Assembly: GCA_009928665.1 (NCBI GenBank)
Contig: SACF01000026.1
Location: forward strand, 1-56,868
Length of the DNA: 56,868 nt
Source of the DNA: Alphaproteobacteria bacterium
GTDB lineage: Bacteria; Bacteroidota; Bacteroidia; Bacteroidales; FEN-979
Reading direction: 5' to 3'
Below are positions 54,232-56,868 of this stretch, piece after piece (position 1 is the stretch's first letter; each line of letters opens with the position of its first letter). The translations under genes and the position numbers were made by a program. The notes beneath the pieces were generated by a model. That model did no database searches and was not told the DNA's origin. It saw only the letters and a program-made list of their open reading frames with translations.

Positions 54232-55491
54232 ATGACAACAGATAAAATAGAGCAACCGCCTTTTGTGATTGTTGGCGGAAAGGTATGGAACGGCATAGCT
54301 GATAAACCTCTTATTGTAGAAGAGATTCTGATCAAAGACGGCAGAATCGCAGAGATGGGCAAGACTGTTATCCGACCCACAGGGGCAACGATAATCAATC
54401 TCGACGGACACACCGTCATGCCCGGTTTAATGGACTTACATGTTCATGTGACACAAAACCCAAAGTGCCCGCTCGAATCTATCACCCAGTACTCTGATGT
54501 CTTTAAAGGGCTTTATGCCCTTGGTCCCCTACACGACCTGTTGATGAACGGCTTCACCACGATCCGTGATGCATGCGCCTTCGATCATACCTATGTGACC
54601 GTTGATCTCAAAAGAGCCATTCAACAGGGGCTAATCGTGGGTCCCCGTATGTTCGTTGCACCGCATATGATCTCCCCTTCTGGCGGACATGGGGACCTCG
54701 CGGGTCTTATGGCTTCTGAGTTTTCCTATGCTCTTAAGGTCAAAAATATCGCCGATGGATCGGATGGTATTTGCAGAGCCGTGCGAGAGGAGATTCGGGG
54801 CGGCGCCGACTGGATCAAGTTTGCCGGGTCTGGCGGCTTGGGGGATCCTTATGGCGGTCCCGACATAACGACGTACACTCAGGAGGAGATGAATATACTT
54901 GTCAGAACCGCTCATGATCTCGGCATCCCGGTCTGTACGCATGTATATGGCACCGAAGGCATCAGACGCGCGGTTTCAGCCGGGGTGGATTCAATCGAGC
55001 ATGGTAGCCTGGCTTCCGCGGAGGATCTTTCTTTGATGGAAAAGAAAAATATCTTCCTTGTACCTACGCAATACGCCATCCTCCATGATCTGGATCAACT
55101 TAGCGATCCAAAATATACAGCGTGTATCCCTGCATTTCTGGTACAAAAGAAGCTCAAATATGCCGAATCCCTCCGTTCAGCAGCAGAACATATTGCGAAA
55201 AGCAATGTCAAGATCGTCTTCGGGACCGATGCAGGTTGTTTTCTGCACAAAGATAACTGGAAAGAGTTCCCTGAGATGGTAAAGCACAATATCAAACCTT
55301 TAAGGGCTCTGAAAGCAGCGACAAGCACTGCAGCGGAGATGTTGAATCACCCTGAACTTGGGACGCTTGTTGTCGGCAAAATAGCAGATATAATCGCAGT
55401 ACCCGGCGATCCCTTCCACGACATCAACCTGATGGGCAAGGTAGATTTCGTAATGAAGGAAGGGAAAATCTACAAACACCAAAACCCATGA
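54232..55491 (+). CDS. Amidohydrolase-superfamily metallohydrolase (prolidase/imidazolonepropionase-like)
   Basis: 419 aa from ATG 54232 (TTG 54226 is two codons upstream). Metal site: His70 and His72 (DLHVHVT), Lys196 (WIKFAGSGG, the carboxylated lysine position), His237 (CTHVYG), His257 (IEHGS) and Asp333 (FGTDAG), all present. The sequence matches the Xaa-Pro-dipeptidase-like branch of amidohydrolases, called imidazolonepropionase-like in annotation, but this is not HutI. No signal peptide, so cytosolic. It is visibly richer in G+C than its neighbours, which may point to recent transfer. Natural substrate unknown. Confidence 0.9.
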   Translation: MTTDKIEQPPFVIVGGKVWNGIADKPLIVEEILIKDGRIAEMGKTVIRPTGATIINLDGHTVMPGLMDLHVHVTQNPKCPLESITQYSDVFKGLYALGPLHDLLMNGFTTIRDACAFDHTYVTVDLKRAIQQGLIVGPRMFVAPHMISPSGGHGDLAGLMASEFSYALKVKNIADGSDGICRAVREEIRGGADWIKFAGSGGLGDPYGGPDITTYTQEEMNILVRTAHDLGIPVCTHVYGTEGIRRAVSAGVDSIEHGSLASAEDLSLMEKKNIFLVPTQYAILHDLDQLSDPKYTACIPAFLVQKKLKYAESLRSAAEHIAKSNVKIVFGTDAGCFLHKDNWKEFPEMVKHNIKPLRALKAATSTAAEMLNHPELGTLVVGKIADIIAVPGDPFHDINLMGKVDFVMKEGKIYKHQNP

Positions 55492-55764
55492 ATTAAGTCG
55501 GCTGAGTGATCCGGTGACACAAGATCATAAAAACGGCTAAATCCCCCAAAGGCAATCCCGATAGACATCATCTTTAATTTTAGTCCAGGATTTCAGATTT
55601 GAATGATCATTTTTAATAATTTTCGCTTTCTCTTTTCTTCGAAATATTCATTTTTGAGTATCAAGGCAATTTCAATTTCCGTTTTAGGTGTTTTTTGAGC
55701 CTTCTTTTGAAACCGTAACAGCTTGTTTTATTGTGTTTTAGTATCATGTTGGCGGTGATCTGTT
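55492..55764. other. Intergenic stretch, nothing recognised
   Basis: 273 bases between two converging genes. Minus-strand frames give short Lys-rich fragments (MILKHNKTSCYGFKRRLKKH and KTEIEIALILKNEYFEEK), not convincing as genes; they might be remnants. Confidence 0.35.
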
Positions 55765-56694
55765 CTATTTATTGTCTTCAGGATCATACTTAATATTAAA
55801 TCTTGCCAGATACTCTTTTAATGGTATTAAACCAATCTCTTTTCTCCATATATCAACCTTTGATGCATCTTCCAGCGGGTATAGTTCTTCTTTTTGTGTC
55901 ATTTCGTTATATTGTGTATGCGTGCCATATCTTTGAGGCTTTTTATCATACCATAGTGCACGATCGTACATGGTGGCATATCGTTCCCAGGGCAGTTCAT
56001 TTTCCTCGCATATTGTTTTTACAGTGGGAAGGTATTTAAGAATTAGCTGGCTGTTTGAATGGAGGATGACCGTAAAGGCTGTTCTTGCTGCTTGTTCCCC
56101 AACATCTGTAATCCGTGGCCAACCATATTTGGTAATCAGATTATCGAGCTCTTTCTGAAGATTCTCACCTATGATAAACTTGCATTCCCAGATTCCTCTC
56201 ACTACAGAGGAATTCGCTCCGGTTTTTTTATTGGCAATTTCGATTTCGCTAAAACCAAATTGATCGACGGCTCCCATTCTCCATAGGTCCTTTGCGAATT
56301 CCAGGTTTTTATACGGATGGTTGTTTTTGACATTTATTTGATCCACCACCTTGTTCTCTATGTCGATCCACCTTTTATCCCTGCGAAGTGGGCAGAAATC
56401 CGGATCTGTAAGGATTCTTAATGTGGTATCCAGCGTCATGTATACATTCAGATATTTTATACAGCTGTCATTCTGTCCTAACAAGGATAGCGCACAGGCA
56501 TAGTTGTAAAGGAGCGCTTTACTATCAGGATTCTGCCTGTACAAGCTTTTATATTCAAGCACAGCCTCTTTTAAATTGCCCTCGTTTCTCAGACTGTCTG
56601 CCTTGTTTTTTAATGGACTGTTCATTGATTGCGAAAATGATAATTGATACATCCCAAGCAGGAATATCAATTCAAACATTCTTATTATCTTCAT
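55765..56694 (-). CDS. Exported TPR protein with DUF6624-like domain
   Basis: 309 aa. Signal peptide (to LSFSQ, about 22), one or two TPR units (about 28-90, ADSLRNEGNLKEAVLEY and NYACALSLLGQNDSCIKYL), then from about 170 a DUF6624-like domain: LDNLITKYGWPRITDVGEQA, AARTAFTVILHSN, YATMYDRALWYDKKPQRYGT and GLIPLKEYLARF. The domain is common in Bacteroidota secreted proteins and has no known activity. No promoter box found upstream. Confidence 0.8.
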   Translation of the reverse strand: MKIIRMFELIFLLGMYQLSFSQSMNSPLKNKADSLRNEGNLKEAVLEYKSLYRQNPDSKALLYNYACALSLLGQNDSCIKYLNVYMTLDTTLRILTDPDFCPLRRDKRWIDIENKVVDQINVKNNHPYKNLEFAKDLWRMGAVDQFGFSEIEIANKKTGANSSVVRGIWECKFIIGENLQKELDNLITKYGWPRITDVGEQAARTAFTVILHSNSQLILKYLPTVKTICEENELPWERYATMYDRALWYDKKPQRYGTHTQYNEMTQKEELYPLEDASKVDIWRKEIGLIPLKEYLARFNIKYDPEDNK

Positions 56695-56791
56695 TAGATG
56701 CTAATTTTTTTATTAAAGGAAATGCTGTATTTATTGCCTGAATCAAACCTTTAGTAATAAAAGTTTATCGGTTCTTTGTAAAAGTAAGTGG

Positions 56792-56803
56792 GTAAATTTA
56801 CCA
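56792..56803. repeat. Perfect 12-bp palindrome near the window end
   Basis: GGTAAATTTACC, preceded by one more G. It stands 20 nt upstream of a possible transposase start and may be part of an insertion-sequence terminal repeat. The other end is outside the window. Confidence 0.35.
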
Positions 56804-56822
56804 AAACAAACATAACTCTCGG

Positions 56823-56868
56823 ATGTTAACCCAAAAGGATTTGTTTGCCAAGGCATTGATGGTAGAAA
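56823..56868 (+). mobile_element. Possible ISL3-family transposase, first 15 codons
   Basis: ATG 56823 opens a frame to the window end, MLTQKDLFAKALMVE. The pattern resembles the N-terminus of ISL3-type transposases from Bacteroidota (a short start followed by KDLFxxAL and a hydrophobic residue). With so few residues it is only a suggestion, helped by the palindrome just upstream and by the accessory nature of the region. Confidence 0.4.

Overview
The window looks like chromosomal DNA of a member of the Bacteroidota, probably a Bacteroidales-like anaerobe. The reasons are the many TAnnTTTG (-7) promoter boxes, the near absence of Shine-Dalgarno leaders, type IX secretion (T9SS) C-terminal sorting domains, a FISUMP-domain lipoprotein, an SPOR-tailed amidase, and the family types seen (DUF2723 protein, LptD/OstA-like proteins, long-form urocanase). 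No genus can be fixed from the sequence. No rRNA, tRNA or CRISPR array was recognised.

Layout. Bases 1-41.7 kb are dense, mostly housekeeping genes: DUF2723 membrane glycosyltransferase-like protein and polysaccharide deacetylase; radC, birA, an outer-membrane protein and a tiny lipoprotein; ung, a di-haem peroxidase and ispE; tgt-lptG; glycosyltransferase-sigma factor; urocanase; a YD-repeat protein with a lipoprotein; a prolyl oligopeptidase; then a three-gene unit of ECF-like sigma factor, single-pass anti-sigma-like protein and exported CHAT (caspase-like) protease. Next come envelope-biogenesis genes (ridA, lptD-like, amidase, MCE/MlaD-like, OstA-like), an archaeal-type GatE/GatD pair, a TonB receptor with a His/Cys-rich small protein, an M16 protease and a CLC channel.

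From about 41.7 kb the DNA is visibly more A+T rich and looks accessory: a TPR-HTH membrane regulator, T9SS cargo, a FISUMP lipoprotein with an exact 300-bp internal duplication, a Fic protein with a predicted operator array, a decayed leucine-rich T9SS gene, a PIN-type toxin-antitoxin pair, a G+C-richer amidohydrolase, a DUF6624-like protein, and at the very end the likely first codons of an ISL3-type transposase.

Points most worth attention: (1) the sigma / membrane anti-sigma / CHAT protease operon, a plausible proteolytic signalling switch; (2) GatDE, the amidotransferase regarded as archaeal, in a bacterial context; (3) a composite intergenic repeat present three times, one copy of which supplies the last codons and stop of gatE; (4) a CCGCA-N5-TGCGG operator array at the fic promoter; (5) a queuine tRNA transglycosylase with a TTG start and without the usual zinc cysteines. 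Several starts given here are moved from the longest open frame on the basis of promoter boxes, signal peptides or family alignment.
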